Source: Sipunculus nudus (taxonomy: Eukaryota; Annelida; Sipuncula; Golfingiida; Sipunculidae). From it: a stretch of 64,000 nt of DNA. Below the pieces are notes generated by a model that was given only the letters and a program-made list of their open reading frames with translations, was not told the origin of the DNA and made no database searches. A program made the translations under genes and the position numbers. The stretch covers positions 52,829,676 through 52,893,675 of the forward strand of contig CM049311.1 in assembly GCA_026874595.1 (NCBI GenBank), read 5' to 3'. Below, in pieces: positions 63,701 through 63,702 of the stretch; within the stretch, counting starts at the first letter, position 1, and the number at the start of each line of letters is the position of its first letter.

Positions 63701-63702
63701 CT
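3510..63702 (-). CDS. VPS13D: VPS13D (intermembrane lipid-transfer protein), 5' half, 35 coding exons, gene continues past left edge
   Basis: Role, from the family: VPS13 proteins are rod-shaped hydrophobic channels that move bulk lipid between membranes. VPS13D acts at ER contacts with mitochondria and peroxisomes. Seen here: 35 exons whose phases close exactly into 2361 codons without a stop. The start [17 protein letters not shown] matches the VPS13D chorein N-terminus. Paralogue-specific landmarks are WFPSWSGWY (residues 442-450), [12 protein letters not shown] (exon 20), [14 protein letters not shown] (exon 31), [19 protein letters not shown] (exon 32), [13 protein letters not shown] (exon 34) and [20 protein letters not shown] (exon 35). 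These fit VPS13D, not VPS13A/B/C. A possible phospho-FFAT (VAP-binding) motif lies at 811-821. The UBA and VAB regions known in the family would follow exon 35 and are outside the window. Start choice: an in-frame TGA lies 15 nt upstream of the ATG and A is at -3. Outer limits are first coding exon to last exon seen; introns are listed separately. Confidence 0.96.
3959..4813 (+). mobile_element. Repeat family B, copy 1 (3' end missing)
   Basis: It starts ACTAGATG, then the palindrome GTGTCGgaaCGACAC (here with one mismatch), then ATGCCCCCGCC. The body is tandem 155-180-bp units with GGAGCCGTAAAAC, CTCGATCTGTAAC and ATCAGGCC. It is cut off where copy 2 begins, so the terminal hairpin is absent. 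No coding capacity. Confidence 0.7.
4814..5996 (+). mobile_element. Repeat family B, copy 2 (both ends present)
   Basis: The 5' end has ACTAGATG, GTGTCGGAACGACAC and ATGCCCCCGCC. The 3' end has GGCGGGGGCAT (the reverse complement of the 5' motif) inside a hairpin with CCCCGGCCAC, then an A-run. In between are about six degenerate 155-180-bp tandem units. No ORF of note. Architecture like a non-autonomous Helitron-2/Helentron (inference). Confidence 0.7.
6030..7200 (-). mobile_element. Repeat family B, copy 3, inverted and interrupted
   Basis: Read on the minus strand it begins at about 7200 with CTAGATGTGTCGGAACGACA and ends near 6036 in GGGGGCATAAAA. A different repeat (6154 to about 6830) sits inside it. 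Together with copy 2 it makes an inverted pair about 35 bp apart. Confidence 0.65.
6154..6830 (+). mobile_element. Repeat family E inserted in family B copy 3
   Basis: It begins near TTAGCTCATAGGCTGATGGG, followed by a pyrimidine-rich GTCC/GTCTGTCC tract (6195-6250). Two related blocks with TTGGTCAAGTTC-type sequences follow (near 6340 and 6645). This interrupts the match between family B copies. The 3' border is uncertain and there is no coding potential. Confidence 0.45.
7735..8229 (-). CDS. VPS13D: VPS13D exon 34
   Basis: 495 nt, codons 2117-2281, acceptor TTTCAG, donor GTTAGT. It encodes [20 protein letters not shown] and [16 protein letters not shown] (human LDIEAGAPVLLIPESSRSNN and LIVANLGKLKVKNKFL), a disordered linker, [20 protein letters not shown] and [10 protein letters not shown]. 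Confidence 0.97.
8456..8636 (-). CDS. VPS13D: VPS13D exon 33
   Basis: 181 nt, codons 2056-2116, acceptor GATTTTAG, donor GTGAAC. It encodes [20 protein letters not shown] and [19 protein letters not shown], matching YGRPDPLLRREHDIRVSLRM and [19 protein letters not shown]. Confidence 0.97.
8640..8900 (+). repeat. Degenerate AT-rich tandem repeat, 42-54-bp units
   Basis: The core AATTACAGGGTAAATGTAC recurs at about 8657, 8711, 8750, 8793, 8838 and 8880 with drift. It begins a few bases upstream (gene sense) of the exon 33 acceptor but does not include the AG junction. Confidence 0.7.
9117..9434. mobile_element. Miniature foldback element derived from DIRS-like ends
   Basis: About 60-bp inverted arms (9128-9187 and 9364-9418; for example GTGAATGGTGGTTTTGTTAG and its complement) are bounded by a C-run at 9117-9128 and a G-run at 9419-9434. 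The 176-bp centre matches, inverted, the 5' leader of the adjacent DIRS element (16120-16285): both have GTTAAAGTTTATACGCCAGA and CTTATTGGGCC. It has terminal repeats and leader only, no genes. Confidence 0.75.
9435..9481 (+). repeat. DIRS terminal inverted repeat (3' side)
   Basis: Complement of 16270-16314 with few differences. It lies directly beside the G-run of the foldback element. Confidence 0.8.
9540..10889 (-). CDS. DIRS tyrosine recombinase, 449 codons, open
   Basis: Phage-integrase-type tyrosine recombinase that would insert the element's circular DNA copy. Visible catalytic residues: Arg243 in ASAGRCSEL, the His-x-x-Arg pair in AHDIRAL (His375, Arg378) and the candidate nucleophile Tyr401 in FTRFYLKD. 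The N-terminal 80 residues are Ser/Pro-rich, overlap the end of the RT region and may not be part of the native protein. A core-binding-like helical region spans about residues 105-200. Unlike the upstream ORFs this frame has no break, so it is the best-preserved gene of the element. Family assignment is by motif and by its position after RT/RNase H. Confidence 0.8.
   Translation of the reverse strand: MVSPFSLRISCSPSHPPYPTPPVQCGTDGSPPHPPVSSCGSLVSSVALASLPTTASSATQAGSHIVPLSTSSISVVPSVRMLTLIGHLKDQGISSPAALLASAPRRRSSDRLYDSRWRLFTGWASAHRNSPLDPSLAAVLDFFVFLLQDKHLSYPSLRGYCATLLSVLCPLGHDRVLHHPLVTDFLKGVHARASRPCYVAPSWHLDVVLHHLHRPPFEPLRSAHLLHLSRKTVFLLALASAGRCSELHAVVADSKFTQIAADGSLATLHFPPDFYKKNQNFDDLPSPWHVPALPNGQYRYGATNCVVRALRYYLKATHSFLGRGGGRKKLFISTKVTNSNKEIIPITISAWLKATIVAAYESASPSTLEQPHQAHDIRALSPNQLVKKGYWKSPSTFTRFYLKDVKLQASGLYSLGPVIAASEVLQFSRPSSLSTSVPAATSSSAPSQQ
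11085..11978 (-). pseudogene. DIRS reverse transcriptase core and RNase H (one stop codon)
   Basis: RT palm motif LPYLDDWLV with YLDD at about 11888-11877, preceded by [13 protein letters not shown]. The same frame continues past an in-frame TAG near 11646 to an RNase H domain with its acidic residues in [10 protein letters not shown] (about 11400), LELRAV and [13 protein letters not shown]. Copies the element's RNA into DNA and removes the template RNA. The reading frame differs from the upstream RT segment because of a frameshift near 12060. Confidence 0.8.
12060..12930 (-). pseudogene. DIRS Gag C-terminus and RT N-terminal fingers
   Basis: It begins [19 protein letters not shown] (Gag tail). 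About 200 codons on it carries [20 protein letters not shown], then [14 protein letters not shown] and MDWAFRIDL, the RT finger motifs. The protein match then jumps frame near 12060, marking a frameshift. The remaining ORF in this frame, down to 10549, is not homologous and is a reading shadow. Confidence 0.7.
12931..13275 (-). pseudogene. DIRS Gag middle part, left of the nested repeat
   Basis: It contains [20 protein letters not shown] in an open stretch that continues the Gag reading separated by the family A insertion. A TAG interrupts it near 13040. Structural nucleic-acid-binding protein by position only. Confidence 0.5.
13276..15164 (+). mobile_element. Repeat family A, copy 1, nested in DIRS Gag
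   Basis: The 5' end is ACTAGG, then the palindrome GACCCATGGGTC, then GCTCAGCTG. The 3' end is a hairpin with 12-nt arms ending CAGCTGAGC, then TAAA. The 1.9-kb body has no convincing ORF and matches copies at 30084, 49684 and others (for example TGTGAAAATTAAATC and GTGCCATGGTCAAA-type blocks). DIRS coding sequence resumes on both sides. Confidence 0.8.
15160..16020 (-). pseudogene. DIRS Gag N-terminal part with zinc-binding cysteines
   Basis: The ATG is at 16020. The N-terminus is Cys/His-rich ([17 protein letters not shown], then CRSHNDSC and CFYCQTW), a pattern typical of DIRS-group Gag. A TAG near 15544 breaks the frame, which reopens in phase (15492-15160) as a Pro/Ser-rich stretch before the nested insertion truncates it. 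Likely a particle or RNA-binding protein; inactive here. Confidence 0.65.
16270..16314 (+). repeat. DIRS terminal inverted repeat (5' side)
   Basis: It contains CTCATTAATACAGAAACAGC and ATGTTTACGTAAT, complementary to 9435-9481. Confidence 0.8.
16467..16725 (-). CDS. VPS13D: VPS13D exon 32
   Basis: 259 nt, codons 1970-2056, acceptor TTGACAG, donor GTAGGT. It encodes [20 protein letters not shown] and [19 protein letters not shown], matching LSLVLNKTTSELAKANVSKL and GSLSLSDLTCHGEFYRERF. The DIRS element lies in the intron that follows. Confidence 0.97.
16726..17375. other. VPS13D intron 31, nothing recognised
   Basis: 650 bp of AT-rich unique sequence between exons 31 and 32. No repeat or coding signal seen. 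Confidence 0.6.
17376..17523 (-). CDS. VPS13D: VPS13D exon 31
   Basis: 148 nt, codons 1921-1970, acceptor ATTACAG, donor GTATGA. It encodes [20 protein letters not shown], nearly identical to LDVLITLQTWVVILDFFGIG of human VPS13D, one of the strongest matches in the window. Confidence 0.97.
17524..18147. other. VPS13D intron 30: 49-bp junction array plus unique sequence
   Basis: 17524-17896 is unique. From 17897 to the exon, five junction copies are present. Confidence 0.8.
17897..18171 (-). repeat. 49-bp array of the exon 30 / intron 30 donor junction
   Basis: GTAAGT (seen as ACTTAC on +) recurs at 17897, 17946, 17995, 18044, 18093 and 18142, exactly 49 bp apart. Each is preceded by GTACATCACCAAGTACAACA-type exon 30 end sequence. 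The copy at 18142 is the functional donor; five lie downstream in the intron. Confidence 0.95.
18148..18289 (-). CDS. VPS13D: VPS13D exon 30 (its 3' junction seeds a 49-bp array)
   Basis: 142 nt, codons 1873-1920, acceptor CTTCAG, donor GTAAGT. It encodes [20 protein letters not shown] followed by YNR, matching SLVHINIFLVDKKHPEFSSS and YNR of human. The last 24 or more nt recur five times downstream. Confidence 0.94.
18469..20287 (-). CDS. VPS13D: VPS13D exon 29 (1.8 kb, largest in the window)
   Basis: 1819 nt, codons 1267-1873, acceptor TAAACAG, donor GTAAGT. It contains [39 protein letters not shown] (human LKMASLHYNHSAKFLKEL), [20 protein letters not shown] with [32 protein letters not shown], and [20 protein letters not shown]. 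It ends in a Ser/Pro-rich tail. Its length is far above the other exons. There is no stop in 1.8 kb, and no internal frame break is seen. Confidence 0.95.
20838..24103 (+). mobile_element. Repeat family C, copy 1, nested in family A copy 2
   Basis: The 5' end is ACAAGGCCTACAGGCCTAAT with GCGAACCTGTG. The 3' end is CACAGGTTCGC, then TAAAAA. The body has repeated blocks such as CACTGAGTGAACTCTTGACC and TAACTCAGCCAAA and no coding frame. A second copy lies at 25500-27032. Confidence 0.75.
21034..21978 (+). mobile_element. Repeat family D, copy 1, nested in family C
   Basis: It begins GAATATGGGTAGTCAACAAG. Internal units of about 250 bp follow, with CAGGTGGCGCCACC-like and GAGATATGAGTGATTTTAT blocks. 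It ends TTTTAGCGGATACAAT, the inverse of the 5' GTATCCGCCAAAA. It separates the two parts of family C copy 1. Confidence 0.7.
25296..25443 (-). CDS. VPS13D: VPS13D exon 28
   Basis: 148 nt, codons 1218-1267, acceptor CTATAG, donor GTAATT. It encodes [14 protein letters not shown] and [19 protein letters not shown], matching VAVEIHRLNLLLLRTV ... GRKIATASIGGTKVNVSMG. Confidence 0.94.
25500..27032 (+). mobile_element. Repeat family C, copy 2 (interrupted)
   Basis: It starts AAGGCCTAAAGGCCTAATG then TGAACCTGTG and ends CACAGGTTTGTTAAAA. It is internally shorter than copy 1 and split at 25567-26542 by another element. Shared blocks include GGTATAATGCTT and CACCATCACATAAGCTCACA. Confidence 0.7.
25567..26542. 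mobile_element. TIR element, about 976 bp, TA target duplication, unclassified
   Basis: Terminal inverted repeats TGTTTCTCAGGCAC (25567-) and GTGCCTGAGAAACA (-26542), flanked on both sides by TA. It sits inside family C. The interior is AT-rich with no transposase-like frame. TA duplication suggests a Tc1/mariner-type source, but the family is not recognised. Confidence 0.65.
27462..27637. mobile_element. Tigger/pogo-like MITE, 176 bp
   Basis: Ends CAGAAAAACCTCAAAAC and GTGGGTTTTACTG with CGACCACC / GGTGGTCA just inside, flanked by TA. The CAG(T)-A-AACC terminus plus TA duplication is typical of pogo/Tigger-derived MITEs. Confidence 0.7.
27652..27680 (+). repeat. (GA)n microsatellite
   Basis: Near-perfect GA/GAGA tract within intron 27. 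Confidence 0.85.
28082..28206 (-). CDS. VPS13D: VPS13D exon 27
   Basis: 125 nt, codons 1176-1217, acceptor ATTACAG, donor GTATAT. It encodes [13 protein letters not shown], matching ETIVELIGFLQKS of human, then a basic linker with [12 protein letters not shown]. Confidence 0.92.
28207..29749. other. VPS13D intron 26: 27-bp minisatellite, otherwise unique
   Basis: One tandem array at 28776-29052. The remaining 1.2 kb is AT-rich with no gene or repeat recognised. Confidence 0.65.
28776..29052 (+). repeat. 27-bp minisatellite, about 10 copies
   Basis: Unit TCATGATACATCATCAGTGT plus TGTAATT. It lies about 0.57 kb from exon 27 and 0.7 kb from exon 26, so it is not a junction array. Confidence 0.9.
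29750..29941 (-). CDS. VPS13D: VPS13D exon 26
   Basis: 192 nt, codons 1112-1176, acceptor AAATCAG, donor GTCAGT. A charged linker followed by [10 protein letters not shown] and [16 protein letters not shown], matching LIKLEYQFVS ... LQVISLQVNNLDIIL of human. Confidence 0.92.
30084..31930 (+). mobile_element. Repeat family A, copy 3 (uninterrupted)
   Basis: It starts ACAAGGGACCCATGGGTCAC, then GGCGCTCAGCTG. The 3' end is decayed near GAGCTGAGCTCTAGC. It is the empty-site reference for family C: it has TATATATGATGAAAAATATG where copy 2 at 20799 carries the insertion. No ORF. Confidence 0.75.
31930..32345 (+). mobile_element. Repeat family A, copy 4 (internal fragment)
   Basis: Resumes the family A interior (AACTTGAATAAAATCTACAG, TGCTGTGAAAATTAAATCC, GTGCCATGGTCAAACTTGGG) immediately after copy 3; both ends are missing. 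Probably a partial tandem duplication of copy 3 or a second truncated insertion. Confidence 0.6.
32596..32771 (-). CDS. VPS13D: VPS13D exon 25 (Ser/Pro-rich linker)
   Basis: 176 nt, codons 1053-1112, acceptor TTGTCAG, donor GTATGT. Low-complexity [11 protein letters not shown] stretch, then [19 protein letters not shown]. Little conservation is expected here in the family; phases fit exons 24 and 26. Confidence 0.85.
32772..34157. other. VPS13D intron 24: SINE-like element, otherwise unique
   Basis: 33457-33775 is SINE-like. The rest (32772-33456 and 33776-34157) shows no gene. A 65-codon minus ORF near 33033-33230 is not supported by splice or family evidence. Confidence 0.6.
33457..33775 (+). 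repeat. tRNA-derived SINE-like element
   Basis: The head reads GGATGGTGTAATGGCAAAGG (A-box-like) and GGGGCTCAAATCCTG (B-box-like), the spacing of a tRNA-derived RNA polymerase III promoter. It is followed by a non-tRNA body and a CTTTACTTTACTTTTATATA tail. It does not fold into a full tRNA by eye, so this is a SINE head and not a tRNA gene. Confidence 0.6.
34158..34323 (-). CDS. VPS13D: VPS13D exon 24
   Basis: 166 nt, codons 998-1053, acceptor TTCACAG, donor GTAAGG. It encodes [20 protein letters not shown] followed by HKSLW, matching LLLVDTMQTYGADFDLLMAS of human and its following HKNL. Confidence 0.95.
34324..35482. other. VPS13D intron 23: filled by the 75-bp junction array
   Basis: Only about 130 bp next to exon 24 are outside the array. 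Confidence 0.85.
34461..35535 (-). repeat. 75-bp array of the exon 23 / intron 23 junction, 14 donors
   Basis: Gene-sense unit: about 40 nt of exon 23 end (TTCACAGTAAACAACATCAC ... GGTCCAGAGCAGAG), donor GTCAGT, then 35 nt ending TTATATACAG. GTCAGT sites occur at about 34508, 34583, 34658, 34733, 34808, 34883, 34954, 35030, 35105, 35180, 35251, 35327, 35402 and the real one at 35477; a few units are 72 bp. Each unit also carries an acceptor-like TATATACAG, so it looks like a 40-nt mini-exon. Confidence 0.95.
35483..35586 (-). CDS. VPS13D: VPS13D exon 23 (its last 40 nt seed a 75-bp array)
   Basis: 104 nt, codons 963-998, acceptor CATCACAG, donor GTCAGT. It ends [15 protein letters not shown], matching LAEFKVNCMQLGVESNGR. 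The final 40 nt are repeated 13 more times downstream, each followed by the same donor. Confidence 0.93.
35587..35908. other. VPS13D intron 22, nothing recognised
   Basis: 322 bp with a short (CA)n-like tract near 35722-35745. No other feature. Confidence 0.6.
35909..36045 (-). CDS. VPS13D: VPS13D exon 22 (linker)
   Basis: 137 nt, codons 918-963, acceptor ACAACAG, donor GTAACT. It begins [13 protein letters not shown], resembling ISALKNCFALL of human, and continues as a Ser/Pro-rich disordered linker. The junction phase fits both neighbours. Confidence 0.86.
36046..36471. other. VPS13D intron 21, nothing recognised
   Basis: 426 bp AT-rich unique sequence. Confidence 0.6.
36472..36562 (-). 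CDS. VPS13D: VPS13D exon 21
   Basis: 91 nt, codons 887-917, acceptor TTATAG, donor GTAAAG. It encodes [20 protein letters not shown], matching RLIYTSDPKYPGAVLSGNLP, then LILHVNEQK. Confidence 0.95.
36563..37188. other. VPS13D intron 20, nothing recognised
   Basis: 626 bp AT-rich unique sequence; short minus-strand ORFs here lack any family match. Confidence 0.6.
37189..37320 (-). CDS. VPS13D: VPS13D exon 20 (its 5' junction seeds a 43-bp array)
   Basis: 132 nt, codons 843-887, acceptor TTATCAG, donor GTCAGT. It encodes [19 protein letters not shown], matching YSLSFMDLQIMVGRVKDNW of human, then [13 protein letters not shown]. Confidence 0.95.
37296..37550 (-). repeat. 43-bp array of the intron 19 / exon 20 acceptor junction
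   Basis: Gene-sense unit: TTTATTAG (acceptor) then GTACACACTTGAGCT plus about 13 nt more of exon 20-like sequence. Five further copies lie upstream of the real acceptor at 37321-37322; the outermost is diverged. Confidence 0.92.
37551..38159. other. VPS13D intron 19 remainder, nothing recognised
   Basis: 609 bp of unique sequence between the array and exon 19. Phrases such as TTTTGTGTAGAA recur loosely (about 37950 and 37995) but no clear array. Confidence 0.5.
38160..38259 (-). CDS. VPS13D: VPS13D exon 19 (candidate phospho-FFAT motif)
   Basis: 100 nt, codons 810-843, acceptor TACACAG, donor GTATGT. It carries [11 protein letters not shown] at residues 811-821, lined up with DDEYKTPLATPP in human VPS13D, the region proposed as a phospho-FFAT motif that binds VAP on the ER. 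It then runs into LRERFYDR. Confidence 0.92.
38260..38638. other. VPS13D intron 18, nothing recognised
   Basis: 379 bp AT-rich unique sequence. Confidence 0.6.
38639..38813 (-). CDS. VPS13D: VPS13D exon 18
   Basis: 175 nt, codons 752-810, acceptor TTTACAG, donor GTTAGA (non-consensus after GT). It encodes [18 protein letters not shown] and [11 protein letters not shown], the family's 'DI-APQ-I-P ... VVDLG' repeat. Confidence 0.94.
38814..39151. other. VPS13D intron 17, nothing recognised
   Basis: 338 bp AT-rich unique sequence. Confidence 0.6.
39152..39243 (-). CDS. VPS13D: VPS13D exon 17
   Basis: 92 nt, codons 721-751, acceptor CTATTAG, donor GTATTT. It encodes [20 protein letters not shown], matching QYNKLKMQTKAEIRQTLDRL: the conserved helix after the IIYNP motif. 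Confidence 0.94.
39244..40054. other. VPS13D intron 16: unique sequence plus a 27-bp array near the donor
   Basis: 39244-39779 is unique. 39780-40018 is a minisatellite that stops about 36 nt before the exon 16 donor. Confidence 0.75.
39780..40018 (+). repeat. 27-bp minisatellite, about 9 copies
   Basis: Unit GTTTTATCACTGGTTGTGAC plus CCCAGCT. It does not contain the exon junction. The long ORFs across it on both strands are repeat artefacts. Confidence 0.9.
40055..40176 (-). CDS. VPS13D: VPS13D exon 16 (its 5' junction seeds a 34-bp array)
   Basis: 122 nt, codons 680-721, acceptor TTGTACAG, donor GTAGGT. It encodes [20 protein letters not shown], matching LNVSTRPLNIIYNPQAIKKV of human. Arrays flank it on both sides: a 34-bp acceptor array directly upstream and a 27-bp minisatellite that starts about 40 nt past the donor. 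Confidence 0.95.
40163..40497 (-). repeat. 34-bp array of the intron 15 / exon 16 acceptor junction, about 10 copies
   Basis: Gene-sense unit: 20 nt of intron end (TTTTATTCTTACTTTGTACA, completed by G) plus GCTTAAGATTCAC, the first 13 nt of exon 16. The real acceptor is the copy at 40177-40178; nine more lie upstream every 33-34 bp. Confidence 0.95.
40498..41149. other. VPS13D intron 15 remainder, nothing recognised
   Basis: 652 bp of unique AT-rich sequence between the array and exon 15. Confidence 0.55.
41150..41331 (-). CDS. VPS13D: VPS13D exon 15
   Basis: 182 nt, codons 620-680, acceptor TCCACAG, donor GTATAC. It ends with [18 protein letters not shown], matching VFEMLYERNPAHSHFERR of human; the N-terminal part is a variable linker. 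Confidence 0.93.
41332..41762. other. VPS13D intron 14, nothing recognised
   Basis: 431 bp of unique AT-rich sequence. Confidence 0.6.
41763..41950 (-). CDS. VPS13D: VPS13D exon 14
   Basis: 188 nt, codons 557-619, acceptor TTTCAG, donor GTATGT. It encodes [20 protein letters not shown] and [13 protein letters not shown], matching the human strand run LEFSDVKLLAESLPRR to MFPLLVFPNP. Confidence 0.92.
41951..42464. other. VPS13D intron 13, decayed family A-like start only
   Basis: GTGGGCCATGATGCTCAGCT near 41995 resembles the 5' end of family A. The rest shows no recognised feature. Confidence 0.4.
42465..42608 (-). CDS. VPS13D: VPS13D exon 13
   Basis: 144 nt, codons 509-557, acceptor TTTGTAG, donor GTGAGC. 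It encodes [20 protein letters not shown], matching YTKRDHVFAKLNLQLQRGTV of human: two beta strands of the channel. Confidence 0.93.
42609..43344. other. VPS13D intron 12: GT microsatellite, otherwise nothing
   Basis: (GT)9 or so followed by a G-run at about 42995-43025; remaining sequence unique. Confidence 0.6.
42995..43025 (+). repeat. (GT)n plus G-run microsatellite
   Basis: GTGTGTGTGTGTGTGTG followed by a run of G within intron 12. Confidence 0.85.
43345..43606 (-). CDS. VPS13D: VPS13D exon 12 (tryptophan-rich loop plus acidic linker)
   Basis: 262 nt, codons 422-509, acceptor CTGCAG, donor GTATAT. It contains WFPSWSGWY at residues 442-450 (WFPGWGGWY in human VPS13D), then a long acidic, probably disordered stretch and [10 protein letters not shown]. 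Confidence 0.94.
43783..44063. mobile_element. TIR MITE, 281 bp (hAT-like ends)
   Basis: Inverted ends CAGGGCTCAACATTAA and TTAATGTCGAGCCCTG. ATATT is present at both flanks, shorter than the 8 bp expected of hAT. The interior has GGCAAGT repeats and no ORF. The CAGGG start suggests a hAT source; not certain. Confidence 0.65.
44138..45062 (+). mobile_element. Tigger/pogo-like DNA transposon, internally deleted, 925 bp
   Basis: Ends CAATGAAACCTTGTTGTGTC and CGACACAACGAGGTTTCACTG, each bordered by TA. The surrounding family A sequence is continuous once one TA and the element are removed (compare CTAAATATATGATTGCAAAC at 49841), a clean empty-site proof. Only the 5' end of the transposase remains. 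Confidence 0.85.
44563..44760 (+). pseudogene. Tigger transposase N-terminal fragment (CENP-B/pipsqueak helix-turn-helix)
   Basis: A 65-codon frame starting ATGGCATCGCG encodes [39 protein letters not shown] and IKNAEKI, the CENP-B N-terminal DNA-binding fold of Tigger/pogo transposases (psq-type HTH). No DDE catalytic domain follows, so it cannot transpose. It is flanked by the element's own TIRs and oriented opposite to VPS13D. Confidence 0.75.
45258..45724 (+). mobile_element. Repeat family A, copy 6 (internally deleted, about 0.47 kb)
   Basis: The start GGACCCATGGGTGACGGCGC is at about 45266; the end GTCAGCTGAGCTAAAA is at about 45708-45723. A second 3'-type hairpin end (AAAGTCAGCTGAGCTAAT, about 45435-45453) lies inside, so it is a chimera or deletion of two copies. 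Confidence 0.75.
46242..46340 (-). CDS. VPS13D: VPS13D exon 11 (acidic coiled coil)
   Basis: 99 nt, codons 389-421, acceptor CTGACAG, donor GTATAT. It encodes an E-rich amphipathic helix containing [17 protein letters not shown], matching QSFEELKILRELVHDRF in human VPS13D. Phase 0 on both sides. Confidence 0.93.
46341..48120. other. VPS13D intron 10: one family D copy, otherwise unique
   Basis: 46341-46532 and 47729-48120 are unique; family D lies between. Confidence 0.7.
46533..47728 (+). mobile_element. Repeat family D, copy 2 (complete)
   Basis: It starts ACTAGAATAAGGGTAGTCGA with the short palindrome GTAGTC...GACTA(T), then TATCCGCCGAAAT. Three to four 250-bp internal units follow. It ends TTTTGGCGTATACAAT. 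The + frames across the units (for example 46642-47007) are repeat shadows. Confidence 0.75.
48121..48295 (-). CDS. VPS13D: VPS13D exon 10
   Basis: 175 nt, codons 330-388, acceptor CTTTCAG, donor GTAAAC. It encodes [19 protein letters not shown]; the REWW motif is a signature of all VPS13 proteins. A copy of its first 44 nt plus the upstream intron lies inside a mobile element at 49324-49492. Confidence 0.95.
49324..49492 (-). pseudogene. VPS13D: Duplicated VPS13D exon 10 acceptor fragment inside a mobile element
   Basis: 169 bp equal in length to 48252-48420 with about 7 mismatches: 125 bp of intron 9 end, the acceptor AG and the first 44 nt of exon 10. Five mismatches fall in the 44 exonic nt; it would read [14 protein letters not shown] instead of [14 protein letters not shown], losing a conserved Trp. 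It is a decoy partial exon with no donor of its own. Confidence 0.9.
49684..51570 (+). mobile_element. Repeat family A, copy 7 (complete, 1.9 kb)
   Basis: It starts ACAAGGGACCCATGGGTCAC and ends with the 12-nt-arm hairpin, CAGCTGAGC and TAAAA. Family D sequence continues on both sides. It is the best full-length reference for the family. No ORF; the small frames near 51330-51577 are on repeat sequence. Confidence 0.85.
53080..57849 (-). repeat. 31-bp array of the exon 9 / intron 9 donor junction, about 154 copies
   Basis: Gene-sense unit GACA|GTAAGTGGTCACATAC plus TTTATTTATAT, 31 bp, running without a break from the real donor (57840-57845) for 4.77 kb. Most units keep GTAAGT; a large minority read GGAAGT (seen as ACTTCC on +) and so lose the GT. 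Other variants are TATCTGACC, GTGACTAC, GTGATCAC and CATAAAAATAAAG. Blocks of variants recur in the same order. Confidence 0.97.
57846..58087 (-). CDS. VPS13D: VPS13D exon 9 (its 3' junction seeds the 31-bp array)
   Basis: 242 nt, codons 250-330, acceptor TTTTCAG, donor GTAAGT. It encodes [12 protein letters not shown], then [20 protein letters not shown] and [12 protein letters not shown], matching the human segment up to KFRRWKPKVAISKN. The last four exonic bases (GACA) recur before every GTAAGT of the downstream array. Confidence 0.95.
58088..58580. other. VPS13D intron 8, nothing recognised
   Basis: 493 bp of unique AT-rich sequence. Confidence 0.6.
58581..58631 (-). CDS. VPS13D: VPS13D exon 8 (small, 51 nt)
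   Basis: 51 nt, 17 codons (233-249), acceptor TTGTAG, donor GTAACT. It encodes [17 protein letters not shown] and corresponds to the poorly conserved linker (QEAMARSMESRSH in human). The exact phase-0 fit between exons 7 and 9 supports it. Confidence 0.85.
58632..59275. other. VPS13D intron 7, nothing recognised
   Basis: 644 bp; phrases such as CTTATAACTTCTGACCTCATT (58910) and GTGATCTCTAACCTCATTCA (59061) hint at an old repeat but no boundary is visible. Confidence 0.5.
59276..59401 (-). CDS. VPS13D: VPS13D exon 7
   Basis: 126 nt, codons 191-232, acceptor TTTACAG, donor GTAAGC. It encodes [19 protein letters not shown], matching KQLDVAEFSIYWDVDCTL of human VPS13D, followed by YGDMDRPQF. 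Phase 0 on both sides. Confidence 0.95.
59402..59892. other. VPS13D intron 6, part outside the array, nothing recognised
   Basis: 491 bp of unique AT-rich sequence between exon 7 and the 26-bp array. Confidence 0.6.
59893..61163 (-). repeat. 26-bp array of the exon 6 / intron 6 donor junction, about 48 copies
   Basis: Gene-sense unit GACAATCAGTGG|GTGAGT plus TATAGAGA. The first 12 nt are the last 12 nt of exon 6 (codons D-N-Q-W), so each unit restores a perfect exon end plus donor. Few variants occur (TTAAAGAGA, TCTAGAGA, GACGATCAG). The real donor is the rightmost copy, at 61146-61151. Confidence 0.97.
61152..61268 (-). CDS. VPS13D: VPS13D exon 6 (its 3' junction seeds a 26-bp array)
   Basis: 117 nt, codons 152-190, acceptor ATTTCAG, donor GTGAGT. 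It encodes [13 protein letters not shown], the VPS13 hallmark (family pattern 'hxhRYED'), then ACGVSIKSL. Its last 12 nt (codons D-N-Q-W) and the first 14 nt of the intron form the unit of the array at 59893-61163. Confidence 0.95.
61544..61630 (-). CDS. VPS13D: VPS13D exon 5
   Basis: 87 nt, codons 123-151, acceptor ATGATAG, donor GTCAGT. It carries [17 protein letters not shown], the tail of the chorein helix and the strand before [10 protein letters not shown]. Phase 0 on both sides. Confidence 0.93.
61631..61980. other. VPS13D intron 4, nothing recognised
   Basis: 350 bp of unique AT-rich sequence. Confidence 0.6.
61981..62058 (-). CDS. VPS13D: VPS13D exon 4 (charged helix)
   Basis: 78 nt, codons 97-122, acceptor TTACAG, donor GTAGTT (a weak donor). 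It encodes a charged helix ending LKTLEAKWK, aligned with the LLQALEEKWK helix between chorein strands in human VPS13D. Confidence 0.92.
62299..62411 (-). CDS. VPS13D: VPS13D exon 3
   Basis: 113 nt, codons 59-96, acceptor TTTTTTAG, donor GTAAGT. It encodes [12 protein letters not shown], the chorein-domain stretch matching GFIGKVTLQIPF of human VPS13D, then [10 protein letters not shown]. It ends on a whole codon. Confidence 0.95.
62412..63034. other. VPS13D intron 2, nothing recognised
   Basis: 623 bp of unique AT-rich sequence. Confidence 0.6.
63035..63112 (-). CDS. VPS13D: VPS13D exon 2
   Basis: 78 nt, phase 1 to phase 1, codons 33-58, with acceptor CCCAG and donor GTGAGT. It encodes [19 protein letters not shown], the conserved VPS13 strand (human VPS13D has ELENLPLKKDALKELELP at this place). 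Part of the chorein domain. Confidence 0.95.
63113..63570. other. VPS13D intron 1, nothing recognised
   Basis: 458 bp of unique AT-rich sequence. Confidence 0.6.
63571..63702 (-). CDS. VPS13D: VPS13D coding exon 1 (start codon, 35 nt of 5' UTR)
   Basis: ATG at 63667-63665; codons 1-32 plus one base, ending at donor GTGAGT. The exon appears to begin at 63702 after a TTACAG acceptor, so at least one non-coding 5' exon lies further right, possibly outside the window. The protein start [20 protein letters not shown] is the chorein head, the lipid-entry end that in the family faces the ER. The 5' UTR part carries an in-frame TGA just before the ATG. Confidence 0.93.
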